A stretch of DNA of 31,197 bases from a virus. Made by a program: the position numbers and the translations under genes. The notes beneath the pieces are model-generated. The model had not been told where the DNA came from. It saw nothing but the letters and a program-made list of their open reading frames with translations, and did no database searches. The stretch covers positions 1 through 31,197 of the IMG/VR virus record IMGVR_UViG_3300019487_000075, one strand, 5' to 3'. Positions 14,964 to 21,118 of the stretch are shown piece after piece; position 1 is the stretch's first letter; each line of letters starts with the position of its first letter.

Positions 14964-15290
14964 TCAGTCCTCCACGGCGGTGTAGACGACGAGGCGAGCG
15001 CCCTCGGGCATCTCAACACGGAGCCCGTCGCACCACTCGATGTTGATGGCGGACTCGGATTGGCCGTTCGCGTTGAGCACATCGCTGCGCCACAGTTCTT
15101 TGTGCTCAGCGGGGTCGATTGGGGTGACGACGCCGTTCGAGGCGATCGTCATGATGCGCGTGTAGACGATGATTTGGCCGCCGCTCGGGCCGCCCGTGGC
15201 GAGGAAGGATTCGACTTTGACGCGCTCGCGCAACTCGTCGTCGGACTCGGTGAACTCGTAGGCGGACGCGGAGATGGATGCGACGGTCAT
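14964..15290 (-). CDS. Unknown beta-rich structural-type protein (108 aa)
   Basis: The 108-residue protein lacks a signal peptide. It is acidic and beta-rich (GGQIIVYTRIMTIASNGVVT, RLVVYTAVED) with a charged segment ESDDELRERVKVES. AAGGAG lies 6 nt before the ATG, and it follows the 151-residue gene by one base. Position suggests a virion or tail accessory component. Not recognised. Confidence 0.65.
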   Translation of the reverse strand: MTVASISASAYEFTESDDELRERVKVESFLATGGPSGGQIIVYTRIMTIASNGVVTPIDPAEHKELWRSDVLNANGQSESAINIEWCDGLRVEMPEGARLVVYTAVED

Positions 15291-15291
15291 G

Positions 15292-15747
15292 TCAGGCTCC
15301 TTGTCGCAGGAGGGCGTAGACCTCGTGCGATCCCGAGCCCGAGATCCCGGTCAGCTTGAAGCGGACGAAGGGCCAGAGGATCGGTTGCGGGTCGAGGAGG
15401 ATGGGGTTCGAGAAGGCAACGGCGATGCGCGCCTCGGTCTCGGGAACCTGGTTGCCGGTCGCCGACGTGTTGATGAGGTCGGGGTGCGCCGAGTAGTCTT
15501 CGATGCGATCGGGTTGGCCGGTCGGGTCGCCCATGATGTCGGCGGTAGTGATGAGCCCGGCCCACTCGATCTTGTAGGTGAAAAGGCCGCTTACGCGCGT
15601 ACCCTTCGCGATGATCGAGATGATGTCGAGGTCGCGACAGTCGATGGTGCCCGACGTGCGCGTGCCCGCCGCTCCGATGGTTGGCGTGTCGAAGAGCGAG
15701 ACGGGCTGGACACGCGCCGTCAGCGATCTGACGACGGGGAACGACAC
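15292..15747 (-). CDS. Unknown beta-rich protein (151 aa, GTG start)
   Basis: The 151-residue protein begins at a GTG (15747) and reads V/M SFPVVRSLTARVQPVSLFDT, then GTIDCRDLDIISIIAKG, and ends with FVRFKLTGISGSGSHEVYAL. This alternating pattern is typical of small virion beta-sandwich proteins. No strong ribosome site precedes the GTG, so the start is uncertain; it lies 12 nt after the small basic gene. It forms an apparent pair with the 108-residue gene just after it. No family recognised. Confidence 0.6.
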   Translation of the reverse strand: MSFPVVRSLTARVQPVSLFDTPTIGAAGTRTSGTIDCRDLDIISIIAKGTRVSGLFTYKIEWAGLITTADIMGDPTGQPDRIEDYSAHPDLINTSATGNQVPETEARIAVAFSNPILLDPQPILWPFVRFKLTGISGSGSHEVYALLRQGA

Positions 15748-15759
15748 GGCGCGCTCAGC

Positions 15760-15942
15760 TTAGCTGTGCTTGTAGCCCCGAGTGGGTCGGTTGATGCCGC
15801 CGGACTTCGTCGGGTTCTTGTCGCCCCGGAAGTGCATCTTGGGGATCGCGGCGTCCTTGCCGCGCCCGCCCGACGGGTACGTGCTCTTTTCCTTCTGGCT
15901 GATACGCCGGAGCCCCGACTCTTGGCTGCTGCTGTCTGGCAT
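15760..15942 (-). CDS. Small basic protein (60 aa)
   Basis: This 60-residue protein is basic and Gly/Ser/Lys-rich: MPDSSSQESGLRRISQKEKS followed by a stretch with HFRGDKNPTKSGGINRPTRG. GGGAGG lies 5 nt before the ATG, and a predicted promoter sits about 30 nt further upstream, so it is probably the first gene of the adhesin transcript. It is similar in style, though not clearly homologous, to the other two small basic proteins of the late region. Unknown function. Confidence 0.65.
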   Translation of the reverse strand: MPDSSSQESGLRRISQKEKSTYPSGGRGKDAAIPKMHFRGDKNPTKSGGINRPTRGYKHS

Positions 15943-15975
15943 GCGTGCCTCCCGTGTTCGGGTGAATGTGTGTGC

Positions 15976-16005
15976 GGATTAGCACGCTAGCTGGCGGGGC
16001 GTCAA
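15976..16005 (-). promoter_or_regulatory. Predicted sigma70-type promoter for the adhesin block
   Basis: On the minus strand TTGACG (16005-16000) is followed after 18 nt by TAATCC (15981-15976), overlapping the TAGC-AC-GCTA inverted repeat. It lies upstream of the 60-residue gene, the first gene after a 207-nt gap. The match is moderate and inferred from sequence alone. Confidence 0.45.
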
Positions 16006-16009
16006 TGCA

Positions 16010-16049
16010 CGAACGCCGTCGAGGCTTGGAGGGCGCGGGACGGCGTTCG
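16010..16049 (-). terminator. Hairpin after the terminase genes, possible terminator
   Basis: CGAACGCCGTC (16010-16020) and GACGGCGTTCG (16039-16049) form a perfect 11-bp stem with an 18-nt loop, about 100 nt downstream of the terminase nuclease stop on the minus strand. It ends just before the predicted promoter of the next block. No T-run follows, so factor-independent termination is uncertain. The rest of the 15943-16149 gap shows nothing else I can support. Confidence 0.4.
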
Positions 16050-16149
16050 CGTGGCTGTATGACCTGTGGGTGGTCGGTTTTGTTCGGCGATAGAGCGGGA
16101 CTCCTTTCTGTTGGGATGCGCGCAGTGTAGGCGCGACGCGAGCGCGCTG

Positions 16150-16818
16150 TCAATGTTGTCGTGGAGGGATCGGGGGGACGCCGCCCGCGCGCAGCTGCAT
16201 GCGGCGCTTGGCGAGTTCACCCTCGATCTGCGTCGGCGGCATGCCGCTGCGACGCAGGTAGACGGCGAGCCCCGAGAGGTCGTCGGCGAGCGCGTCTTCG
16301 CGTGGTTGCTTGCGAAGGAGGCCGGCGGCGGACGCGATCGAGTCGACGATGTCGAAGGTGGGCGACATGGGGTGGGACTTCAACTCGTCGCGCGCCTCGA
16401 TTTGCGAGACGTCGTCGAGCATGAAGAAGCGGGAGTCGTTGATGATGGGTTGGAGGGCGGCGCGGTTCCGAAACGGTTTCTCGACGTTGGTCGGCTGCAG
16501 GACGTCGACCAGCGGGATGCGGTCGGCGCGAAAGCGCGCCTCGCGGCGCACGCTGTCGGCGAAGAGCGTCTGCATCGCGTTGGCCTCGATGCCGAAGAGG
16601 CGAGGGCGCCACGCCTCGTTGAGCGCGAAAATCATGTCGACGAAGCGGTCGGTCGTCGTACGCTGCGCCCACGCGTGGAGCAGGAAGACGTGGTCGTTGG
16701 GGCCGCCCCCGAGCACGACGATCGCGCTCCGCGCTTGTACGCGTTTCACCACGTTCTTGCCGCCGGCCGGATCGGCGAAGGCGACGATGTCGAGGATCGC
16801 GAGGTCGTGAGCGGGCAT
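16150..16818 (-). CDS. Large terminase, nuclease domain encoded as a separate gene
   Basis: The 222-residue protein matches the RNase H-like nuclease half of large terminases. VAFADPAGGKN (Asp16) begins the first strand, ARSAIVVLGGGPNDHVFLLH the second and third, RPRLFGIEANAMQTLF carries the second acid (Glu78), PTNVEKPFRNRAALQPIIND follows, and FDIVDSIASAA (Asp156/Asp159) gives the last acid. The ATPase half is absent from this gene and is encoded upstream at 17249-18526. A ribosome-site-like GAGGTG lies 2 nt before the ATG, so it is translated on its own. It cuts concatemeric DNA during packaging; the two chains presumably assemble together. An HNH gene lies between the halves. Confidence 0.82.
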   Translation of the reverse strand: MPAHDLAILDIVAFADPAGGKNVVKRVQARSAIVVLGGGPNDHVFLLHAWAQRTTTDRFVDMIFALNEAWRPRLFGIEANAMQTLFADSVRREARFRADRIPLVDVLQPTNVEKPFRNRAALQPIINDSRFFMLDDVSQIEARDELKSHPMSPTFDIVDSIASAAGLLRKQPREDALADDLSGLAVYLRRSGMPPTQIEGELAKRRMQLRAGGVPPIPPRQH

Positions 16819-16840
16819 CTCACCTCAGCTGGCGCGGATG

Positions 16841-17247
16841 GGCGCCCAGCGCGCGCGTCATCAGAAGGGCGCCTCCTCGTAGTACATCTGCCGCGCCGCC
16901 GTCAGTGCGTGGTGACAGTCGGTGCAGAGGAGCTGACAACGCGTCAACTCGTCGAAGAGGCGGTCCCACGTGCAGGTCATCACCTTGGTCACAGAGACGA
17001 GTTTGACGCCGGTATTGTGATCGAACTCGAAGTCGCGTTGGTCGGCGCCGCCAGCGTCGCCACACAGTTCACATCGTCCGCCCATCCAGAGGACGCACAT
17101 GCGCTTGCGCGCTGCGTAGCGAGCGCGACGCGAGGCCGCCTGGCACGCGCGGTGACGCGCACGGTCGCGGTAGGGCATCACACCCCAGCCTCCACTGTTT
17201 GGCGCCCAGCGCGCACAACCGGCGGCAGTGATAGGCGCCCAGCGCGC
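16841..17247. repeat. Three direct copies of GGCGCCCAGCGCGC flanking the HNH gene
   Basis: The 14-mer GGCGCCCAGCGCGC occurs at 16841-16854, 17201-17214 and 17234-17247. One copy lies just beyond the HNH stop and two just before its start; the third ends right beside the stop codon of the terminase ATPase gene. The copies border the inserted gene rather than lying inside it. Confidence 0.6.
16861..17178 (-). CDS. HNH endonuclease inserted between terminase halves (105 aa)
   Basis: The 105-residue basic protein has the layout of a small phage HNH nuclease. It has an Arg-rich N-terminus (RDRARHRACQAASRRARYAA), CELCG (first zinc pair), EFDHNTG (the DH of the HNH motif), and LLCTDCHHAL (second zinc pair and final His). 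These form a beta-beta-alpha-metal active site that nicks or cuts DNA. I use ATG 17178; an adjacent GTG at 17181 is possible. Free-standing HNH genes beside terminase genes are common and may aid packaging or act as homing endonucleases. Here it lies exactly between the ATPase and nuclease parts of the terminase, flanked by 14-bp repeats, which favours a homing origin. Confidence 0.85.
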   Translation of the reverse strand: MPYRDRARHRACQAASRRARYAARKRMCVLWMGGRCELCGDAGGADQRDFEFDHNTGVKLVSVTKVMTCTWDRLFDELTRCQLLCTDCHHALTAARQMYYEEAPF

Positions 17248-17248
17248 G

Positions 17249-18526
17249 TCACTCGAACCTCACGTGGCGCCCGCGCCGCAGGTACTCGGTGCGCGCCCGA
17301 AAGACGTCGTAGCGGCCGGTCTTGCCGGTGGGCTCACGGCCCTCGGCGCGGGCGGCGGCAGCGGCCTCAAGGCCCTCGCGCAGTTGGGCGGCGAGCTGGC
17401 GACGCTCGATCGCGAGCGCGTCGTGCTCGTTCTCGTCGTAGCAGACCTTGCCGTCGCTCATCCAGAAGCGGCGCACCTTGTCCATGTTGAAGTCGGTGAG
17501 GGTCGGGTCAGTTGCGCTGTTCATATAAAGGAGGGGGAACATCGAGCCGAGTTCGCGTTGGAGGCGATTGACGGTGTCGATCGAGAAGCGTTCTGGGAAG
17601 ATGGGCTCGCCGCCCTCGACGACGCGGCGCACGATCGGCTCGACGGTCGGATCGTTGCGGATGATGTACTCGTAAAGGTCGGCGACGGCCCACCGCGTGC
17701 CGACGGTGTATTCAAGGGTGCGGTCGGGGTCGTCCATAAGCGCGCGCGAGGCGCGCCACCACTCGATCGCCGTCTGCATCGTGGTCGGCGAGTTCGCGTC
17801 GTTGATGTCGACGAGGTCGTCGAAGATGTGCATGTTGAAGTGGTAGCCGGTGATCTGGCCGCCGACGCCGATCGTCTCGATCGTGGCTTCCTTGTAGTGG
17901 TCCTGGCGGGGGAAGACGATGCGCTCTTGGTTCCACCAGCGCGCTTGCTTGCGGGGGTCGTCCCACATGGCCGAGGGCCAGAGCGCCTTCAGAAGTTGAT
18001 TTTCTTCGGCGGCGACCATGATCTCGCTCAGCGTCGAGCGCGCGAGATCGGCGCCGCGCGACGCGAAGAGGATGCGCGTCGAGGTGCCTCGGGCGTGCGT
18101 GAGCGCGCCGATGCCTTGCGGGAAGTAGACATTTTCGAAGGTACCGTCAGTGCGAGGGGTGCCAGGTTGAATGACGGCGTGGAGCGCCTGGGTCTTCAGG
18201 ATCGTCGTCTTCAGGTGGCCGCGTGGCAGGAGGAGAAGTCGGCGCCACGGTGGGGGCGCCTGCATCGCGTTGCAGAGGGGCAAGTGCAGCGTGGGCGTGA
18301 GAAGATCGTAGCCCATGATGATCTTGCCGAAGAGGTACTGCGAGCGCTCGCAGCGCGTGCGCAGTTCGTTGACGAAGGCGCCCTCGGCGTCGGCGCCGGT
18401 CTGGCGCACGCGCCCGTGCTTGTCGACAACGAACTCAGCCGCGCCGCTGAGTTTCGTCCACTCGCGTAGCGAGTTCGGTTCGGAGTTGCTCGATGGATTT
18501 GGCAGAAATGGGCGGGCGTCCGTCAT
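17249..18526 (-). CDS. Large terminase, ATPase domain encoded as a separate gene
   Basis: The 425-residue protein holds the packaging motor ATPase. LLLLPRGHLKTT (Walker A variant, residues about 97-108), an adenine-binding region upstream, NMHIFDDLVD (Walker B, Asp236/Asp237), and TVGTRW (coupling motif) are in the expected order. The chain ends soon after a charged linker (RAEYLRRGRHV-like text) where a complete terminase would enter the nuclease domain. That domain is encoded separately downstream at 16150-16818. The start overlaps the small terminase gene by 92 nt. It powers DNA translocation into the prohead through the portal. The split appears to separate complete domains rather than break a fold. 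Confidence 0.88.
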   Translation of the reverse strand: MTDARPFLPNPSSNSEPNSLREWTKLSGAAEFVVDKHGRVRQTGADAEGAFVNELRTRCERSQYLFGKIIMGYDLLTPTLHLPLCNAMQAPPPWRRLLLLPRGHLKTTILKTQALHAVIQPGTPRTDGTFENVYFPQGIGALTHARGTSTRILFASRGADLARSTLSEIMVAAEENQLLKALWPSAMWDDPRKQARWWNQERIVFPRQDHYKEATIETIGVGGQITGYHFNMHIFDDLVDINDANSPTTMQTAIEWWRASRALMDDPDRTLEYTVGTRWAVADLYEYIIRNDPTVEPIVRRVVEGGEPIFPERFSIDTVNRLQRELGSMFPLLYMNSATDPTLTDFNMDKVRRFWMSDGKVCYDENEHDALAIERRQLAAQLREGLEAAAAARAEGREPTGKTGRYDVFRARTEYLRRGRHVRFE

Positions 18527-19199
18527 TGGGTTCCTCGGGCGTCACGTCGATGGGGACGGCGCCGGCCTCGTGGAGCGCGGTCGCGATGCGCGCGAGCTTG
18601 GCGCCGTCTAAGGAGACGCGGATGGTCTTCTCTTCTTCGTGCTTGGTTGTGCGCGGGAAGGCGCGGTCGACCTCGTGCGAGATCGCCTTGGCGGCGGCGA
18701 GCCGAACTTTGGGATCGCCCCCGTGTTCGCCCGGATCGTCGCGTACGGCGAGCATGACCTCGATGTTGCGGATCGCGACGAGCGGCGACTTCAGGAAGTC
18801 GATGAGGTTATCGAAGCGCGTGCCCGCGAGTTTCTCGTAGAGCATCGCGCGCTGTTGCTGGTAGAGGGGCGAGGCGCGGATCGCGCTTACCGAGGTCGCC
18901 GCGTAGCCGACCTTCTTGGCGATGTCGGCGACGCGCTCGCCCGCGATGTCCATCCACAAGACAAGCTGGTGGCGGTTGTTCCAGTTCACGCGCTCGGTGC
19001 GCGGGCGCGTCTCGTCTTGCGGGATGCGGCCGTTGGCCCAACGGACGACGCCGTGCTCGTCGCGATACTTGACGCAGTTGGCGGGTTGCTTGGGCGCGGC
19101 GTACACCTTCGGGGGCGGGTCCGCCTTGCTCCGGCGAGGGGGGACAGCCGGCGGCGGCAACGGCCGGCGCGCGGGCGGTTTGGGCAGACGGAGCGCCAT
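18435..19199 (-). CDS. Putative small terminase subunit (254 aa)
   Basis: The 254-residue protein has a Pro/Arg-rich N-terminal tail (PKPPARRPLPPPAVPPRRSK) and then a DNA-binding-like helix-turn-helix segment (RVADIAKKVGYAATSVSAIR, about residues 89-108), followed by helical oligomerisation-type sequence. This is the layout of small terminases that recognise the packaging site. It lies directly upstream of the terminase ATPase gene and overlaps it by 92 nt. A promoter-like pair lies just before the start. The N-terminal tail is longer than usual. Assignment rests on the HTH and gene order. Confidence 0.7.
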   Translation of the reverse strand: MALRLPKPPARRPLPPPAVPPRRSKADPPPKVYAAPKQPANCVKYRDEHGVVRWANGRIPQDETRPRTERVNWNNRHQLVLWMDIAGERVADIAKKVGYAATSVSAIRASPLYQQQRAMLYEKLAGTRFDNLIDFLKSPLVAIRNIEVMLAVRDDPGEHGGDPKVRLAAAKAISHEVDRAFPRTTKHEEEKTIRVSLDGAKLARIATALHEAGAVPIDVTPEEPNDGRPPISAKSIEQLRTELATRVDETQRRG

Positions 19200-19205
19200 G
19201 CGCGG

Positions 19206-19235
19206 CGCTTAGCATACGGCGTTCGACGTTGACAA
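19206..19235 (-). promoter_or_regulatory. Predicted promoter before the small terminase
   Basis: On the minus strand TTGTCA (19235-19230) is followed after 18 nt by TAAGCG (19211-19206), with TATGCT overlapping at 19216-19211. The spacing and the GCTAA word repeat the arrangement of the promoter at 15976-16005. Only 6 nt separate the -10 from the ATG, so any transcript would have a very short leader or be leaderless. Confidence is therefore limited. Confidence 0.35.
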
Positions 19236-19279
19236 GGCGAACGCGCGTGGTAGGAGGGGGACGTCTCTCCCCTTGCACC

Positions 19280-19321
19280 GGGCTGGCGCCCTCACGGGCA
19301 GAAACACGAGGGCGCCAGCCC
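19280..19321 (-). terminator. Strong 14-bp hairpin between the basic-protein gene and small terminase
   Basis: GGGCTGGCGCCCTC (19280-19293) and GAGGGCGCCAGCCC (19308-19321) are perfect inverted copies with a 14-nt loop, lying 12 nt beyond the stop of the 78-residue gene. There is no T-run after it on either strand. It may act as a factor-dependent terminator, a processing site or a transcript-stabilising hairpin that isolates the first late gene. Confidence 0.45.
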
Positions 19322-19332
19322 CTCCGACAGAC

Positions 19333-19569
19333 TCAGCCCCGCTTCAGCAAGCGGGCGAGTTTGACGAGCGCAGTTAGCTCGGTGATCGTCGACATGAAGT
19401 CGCCGCTCGTGGAGCGGCGGCGACGGCGGCGAGCGCGACGCGCCTTGCGACGCGGCTTCTCGGTGGCGGCGGCGCGTCGCGGCTTGGCGGTGCTGTTCCC
19501 CCGCGTGGCGGCAGGGCGCGGCATGCGCGGGATCGTGCGCTCGACCTCGGTAGACTCGGGTTCGGCCAT
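19333..19569 (-). CDS. Arg-rich small protein, first late gene (78 aa)
   Basis: This 78-residue protein has a disordered, extremely basic centre (KPRRKARRARRRRRRS) between an acidic start (AEPESTEVERT) and a short hydrophobic helix (ITELTALVKLARLLKRG). GGGGGTGA lies about 6 nt before the ATG. The Arg cluster is typical of nucleic-acid-binding tails. It is the first leftward gene after the divergent control region and is separated from the terminase by a strong hairpin, so its expression could differ from the rest. Function unknown. Confidence 0.6.
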   Translation of the reverse strand: MAEPESTEVERTIPRMPRPAATRGNSTAKPRRAAATEKPRRKARRARRRRRRSTSGDFMSTITELTALVKLARLLKRG

Positions 19570-19914
19570 GCGAAATCACCCCCTCTCGGCCATCAACAAT
19601 GTGTACACACGTAGATCATTGCTAGACGCAAACGTCAAGGGGGCGCGCTCAGCGCGGGCGCCAGCGCCGGACATATTCGCGGGGCGCGCTCGGGTTTTGT
19701 CCGGGAAAAAAAATTTGCTGTGCGCGGCCTCGCACGGCTTCACCCCGTCTTCGGGGCCGGCCTGGGGGGCACTCCCCCTCGCCGTTGCCGGCAACGCGCA
19801 ACGCGAGCGCGGTGAGGCGGCGAGCGCACGGCGGGCGGCACGTGTGTGCTATGCTGTTAAGCGAGATAGCAGACAGCTAGGCAATGTCGCCTAACTGAGA
19901 TGGAGGAGAGACAG
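19570..19914. promoter_or_regulatory. Divergent control region between late and 52-residue genes
   Basis: This 345-nt gap separates leftward and rightward genes. A candidate leftward -35 is TTGACG (19638-19633, minus), with a poor -10 near 19615-19610. The word CAATGTGTACAC (19597-19608) nearly repeats one at the 23.4 kb promoter. Also present are a perfect 14-bp palindrome CGTTGCCGGCAACG (19783-19796), a run of eight A at about 19696-19703, and an inverted pair TGCTAT / ATAGCA (19847-19852 and 19866-19871) just before the rightward gene. No convincing gene is present on either strand. Confidence 0.4.
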
Positions 19915-20073
19915 ATGAGCAGATTAGAAGAGGCTGAACGAGCACATCAGCGAGCGCTTACGCGATTGCGGCAGATAGTCAAAGCGCTACGAGAGCCTAG
20001 TACTCGCGGGATGCGTGACCAATTGCTCATCGAAGCTGACGACATGCTCGACGAACTGGGCGAAGACAGCTAG
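19915..20073 (+). CDS. 52-residue helical protein
   Basis: The frame starts at ATG 19915 with GGAGGAGAG about 5 nt upstream and encodes a charged helical protein: MSRLEEAERAHQRALTRLRQ, continuing to EADDMLDELGEDS. It has no membrane segment. The protein could form a helical hairpin with a central RGMRD turn. It is the only rightward gene between the late operon and the leftward cluster. Its stop codon lies in the first copy of a 13-bp tandem repeat. The good ribosome site is the main support. Possible small regulator; unknown. Confidence 0.6.
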   Translation: MSRLEEAERAHQRALTRLRQIVKALREPSTRGMRDQLLIEADDMLDELGEDS

Positions 20074-20090
20074 TCAGGACAGCTAGTCAG
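20065..20090. repeat. Tandem 13-bp duplication GACAGCTAGTCAG
   Basis: Two abutting perfect copies of GACAGCTAGTCAG span 20065-20077 and 20078-20090. The first contains the stop codon of the 52-residue gene. CTAG lies at the centre of each copy. This could be a recent slippage duplication or a pair of binding sites. Confidence 0.6.
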
Positions 20091-20158
20091 CTCAGCGTGA
20101 ACTTGCCCTCACGGCCCTCCCCGCGTTCGCCGCTCGGAGGGGTCGAGAGACCAGAAAA

Positions 20159-20187
20159 GCCCGCCTCGCGTTCTCTCCGAGGCGGGC
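20159..20187 (-). terminator. Intrinsic terminator for the leftward small-gene cluster
   Basis: GCCCGCCTCG (20159-20168) and CGAGGCGGGC (20178-20187) form a perfect 10-bp stem with a 9-nt loop. Read on the minus strand the stem is followed directly by TTTTC, giving a good Rho-independent terminator for genes coming from 22.2 kb. It protects the late control region from read-through. On the plus strand it may also act weakly. Confidence 0.7.
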
Positions 20188-20199
20188 CGTCTGTGTGGT

Positions 20200-20236
20200 G
20201 TCCGCTATAGCGGACGGCTCGTCCGCTCGGGCGGAC
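20200..20236. repeat. Two adjacent palindromes sharing GTCCGC arms
   Basis: GTCCGCTATAGCGGAC (20200-20215) is a perfect 16-bp palindrome. GTCCGCTCGGGCGGAC (20221-20236) has the same 6-bp arms around TCGG. They lie between the terminator and the end of the leftward cluster. Identical arms in register suggest paired protein-binding sites or alternative RNA hairpins. Confidence 0.55.
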
Positions 20237-20246
20237 GGCGCATTGA

Positions 20247-20396
20247 TTAGCAGGCGCGCGCTGCTAGCGCCGCCAACACCGCGACGAAGATCAGCAGGGA
20301 CAAGGCGCGGTCGCTGGAGTTGCGATCGTTCGTAAGCCGGATGCGCTGCTTAGCTGGCGCCGGCGTTGCGTCCCGCTCGACTTCGCCTTGTGTCAT
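20247..20396 (-). CDS. 49-residue membrane protein
   Basis: The frame starts at ATG 20396, overlapping the upstream stop as ATGA, with GGAGGAGCGG just before it. It encodes MTQGEVERDATPAPAKQRIR and then a single C-terminal hydrophobic helix (ALSLLIFVAVLAALAARAC). The soluble N-terminus and tail-anchored helix suggest a small inner-membrane protein. It is the last gene of the leftward cluster, followed by the palindromes and terminator. The role is unknown; small tail-anchored phage proteins are sometimes exclusion or lysis factors, but nothing here shows that. Confidence 0.65.
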   Translation of the reverse strand: MTQGEVERDATPAPAKQRIRLTNDRNSSDRALSLLIFVAVLAALAARAC

Positions 20397-20656
20397 TCCG
20401 CTCCTCCATGCTGCGTCAACGCCAACATCCTCCTGACACGTTCGCGGAACCGACTCTCAGGCGACCCAGCCTCGTAAGCCAGCGAGTCGCCAGTGCGTAC
20501 AAGGAACAGGTCGAACGCGAGCCGCGCCCGATCCGTGCTGTGCAGGACGTACTCCCACATGACGGCGCGGTCCAAGCCCTCGCGTTTGGCGCGCGCTACC
20601 GTCGCCGCGAGCCAATCGAGCATATCGGCATGTGTGTATGTCTCTTTCTCCTTCAT
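20393..20656 (-). CDS. Unknown helical protein in leftward cluster (87 aa)
   Basis: I use ATG 20656; the longer in-frame start at 20743 would run over the previous gene's repeat-rich end. The 87-residue protein begins MKEKETYTHADMLDWLAATV and continues with charged helices (RAKREGLDRAVMWEYVLHST) and an Arg-rich end. It overlaps the membrane protein as ATGA and lies 19 nt after the upstream gene. No family is recognised. Confidence 0.6.
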   Translation of the reverse strand: MKEKETYTHADMLDWLAATVARAKREGLDRAVMWEYVLHSTDRARLAFDLFLVRTGDSLAYEAGSPESRFRERVRRMLALTQHGGAE

Positions 20657-20675
20657 CCGCGACCTGCCACGAAGC

Positions 20676-20915
20676 TCAAGATATCCCCCATGTCCAAGAT
20701 GCCCCCCATGTCCAATGCCTAGAAAAAATATATGCGGCTGCATCTTCGCGACTCACAATGCCGTTTCCGCCATAGCGGCGAATCTCGTCCTCCGTCCGCA
20801 GCCACGCGGACCAAAAGCGCACATGCAGCTCGTGGCCGAAGTCATACTCAATCCAGAGTGGCCGAAACAGGGGATTGCGACTGACCCGGACGGTCACGAA
20901 TTCGGAGATGATCAT
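20676..20915 (-). CDS. Unknown small protein with WTWG repeat tail (79 aa)
   Basis: Starting at ATG 20915 (ATGA overlap with the upstream stop) it encodes 79 residues: MIISEFVTVRVSRNPLFRPL, then YDFGHELHVRFWSAWLRTED. The C-terminus HWTWGASWTWGIS arises from a 13-bp direct repeat (20685-20697 and 20703-20715) with an 18-bp period, i.e. an in-frame duplication of six residues. The core looks like a small alpha/beta protein. Function unknown. Confidence 0.6.
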   Translation of the reverse strand: MIISEFVTVRVSRNPLFRPLWIEYDFGHELHVRFWSAWLRTEDEIRRYGGNGIVSREDAAAYIFSRHWTWGASWTWGIS

Positions 20916-21118
20916 GCGCGCACCAAATGCAGTGGTCGACCGTGCAGAGTACAAATGATGTGCTCGCTAGTCCACACTAACGCACCCACGCGTGCAGCGT
21001 ATTGAATCGTCGCCGCAACGTCGTACGCATCAACTGACGCGATTTCATAGCCGTCCTCGATAAGTGCGTCTAAAATGTCGTACTTCGACGCGCACGCAAT
21101 TGACTCAATCGTTCTCAT
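20912..21118 (-). CDS. Unknown small protein (68 aa)
   Basis: The start at ATG 21118 has a purine-rich ribosome site (GGAGAGACGGAG) directly upstream. The 68-residue product reads MRTIESIACASKYDILDALI, then a stretch with SVDAYDVAATIQYAARVGAL and a C-terminal beta segment (EHIICTLHGRPLHLVRA). It starts within the end of the upstream gene (14-nt overlap) and overlaps the next gene as ATGA. Unrecognised. Confidence 0.6.
   Translation of the reverse strand: MRTIESIACASKYDILDALIEDGYEIASVDAYDVAATIQYAARVGALVWTSEHIICTLHGRPLHLVRA

Noticed and set aside
16819-17248. Group I intron or intein in the terminase gene
   Set aside because: Only about 110 noncoding nt surround the HNH frame, too few for a group I core, each half has its own start and stop, and intein splice motifs are absent.
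16066-17490. 474-codon plus-strand frame across the terminase/HNH area
   Set aside because: It is a shadow of three minus-strand genes with recognised motifs.
17228-18469. 413-codon plus-strand frame antisense to terminase ATPase
   Set aside because: The minus frame carries Walker motifs; this one is low complexity.
19229-19894. 221-codon plus-strand frame through the divergent control region
   Set aside because: It runs through a strong hairpin and the antisense of an Arg-rich gene, with no ribosome site or domain.
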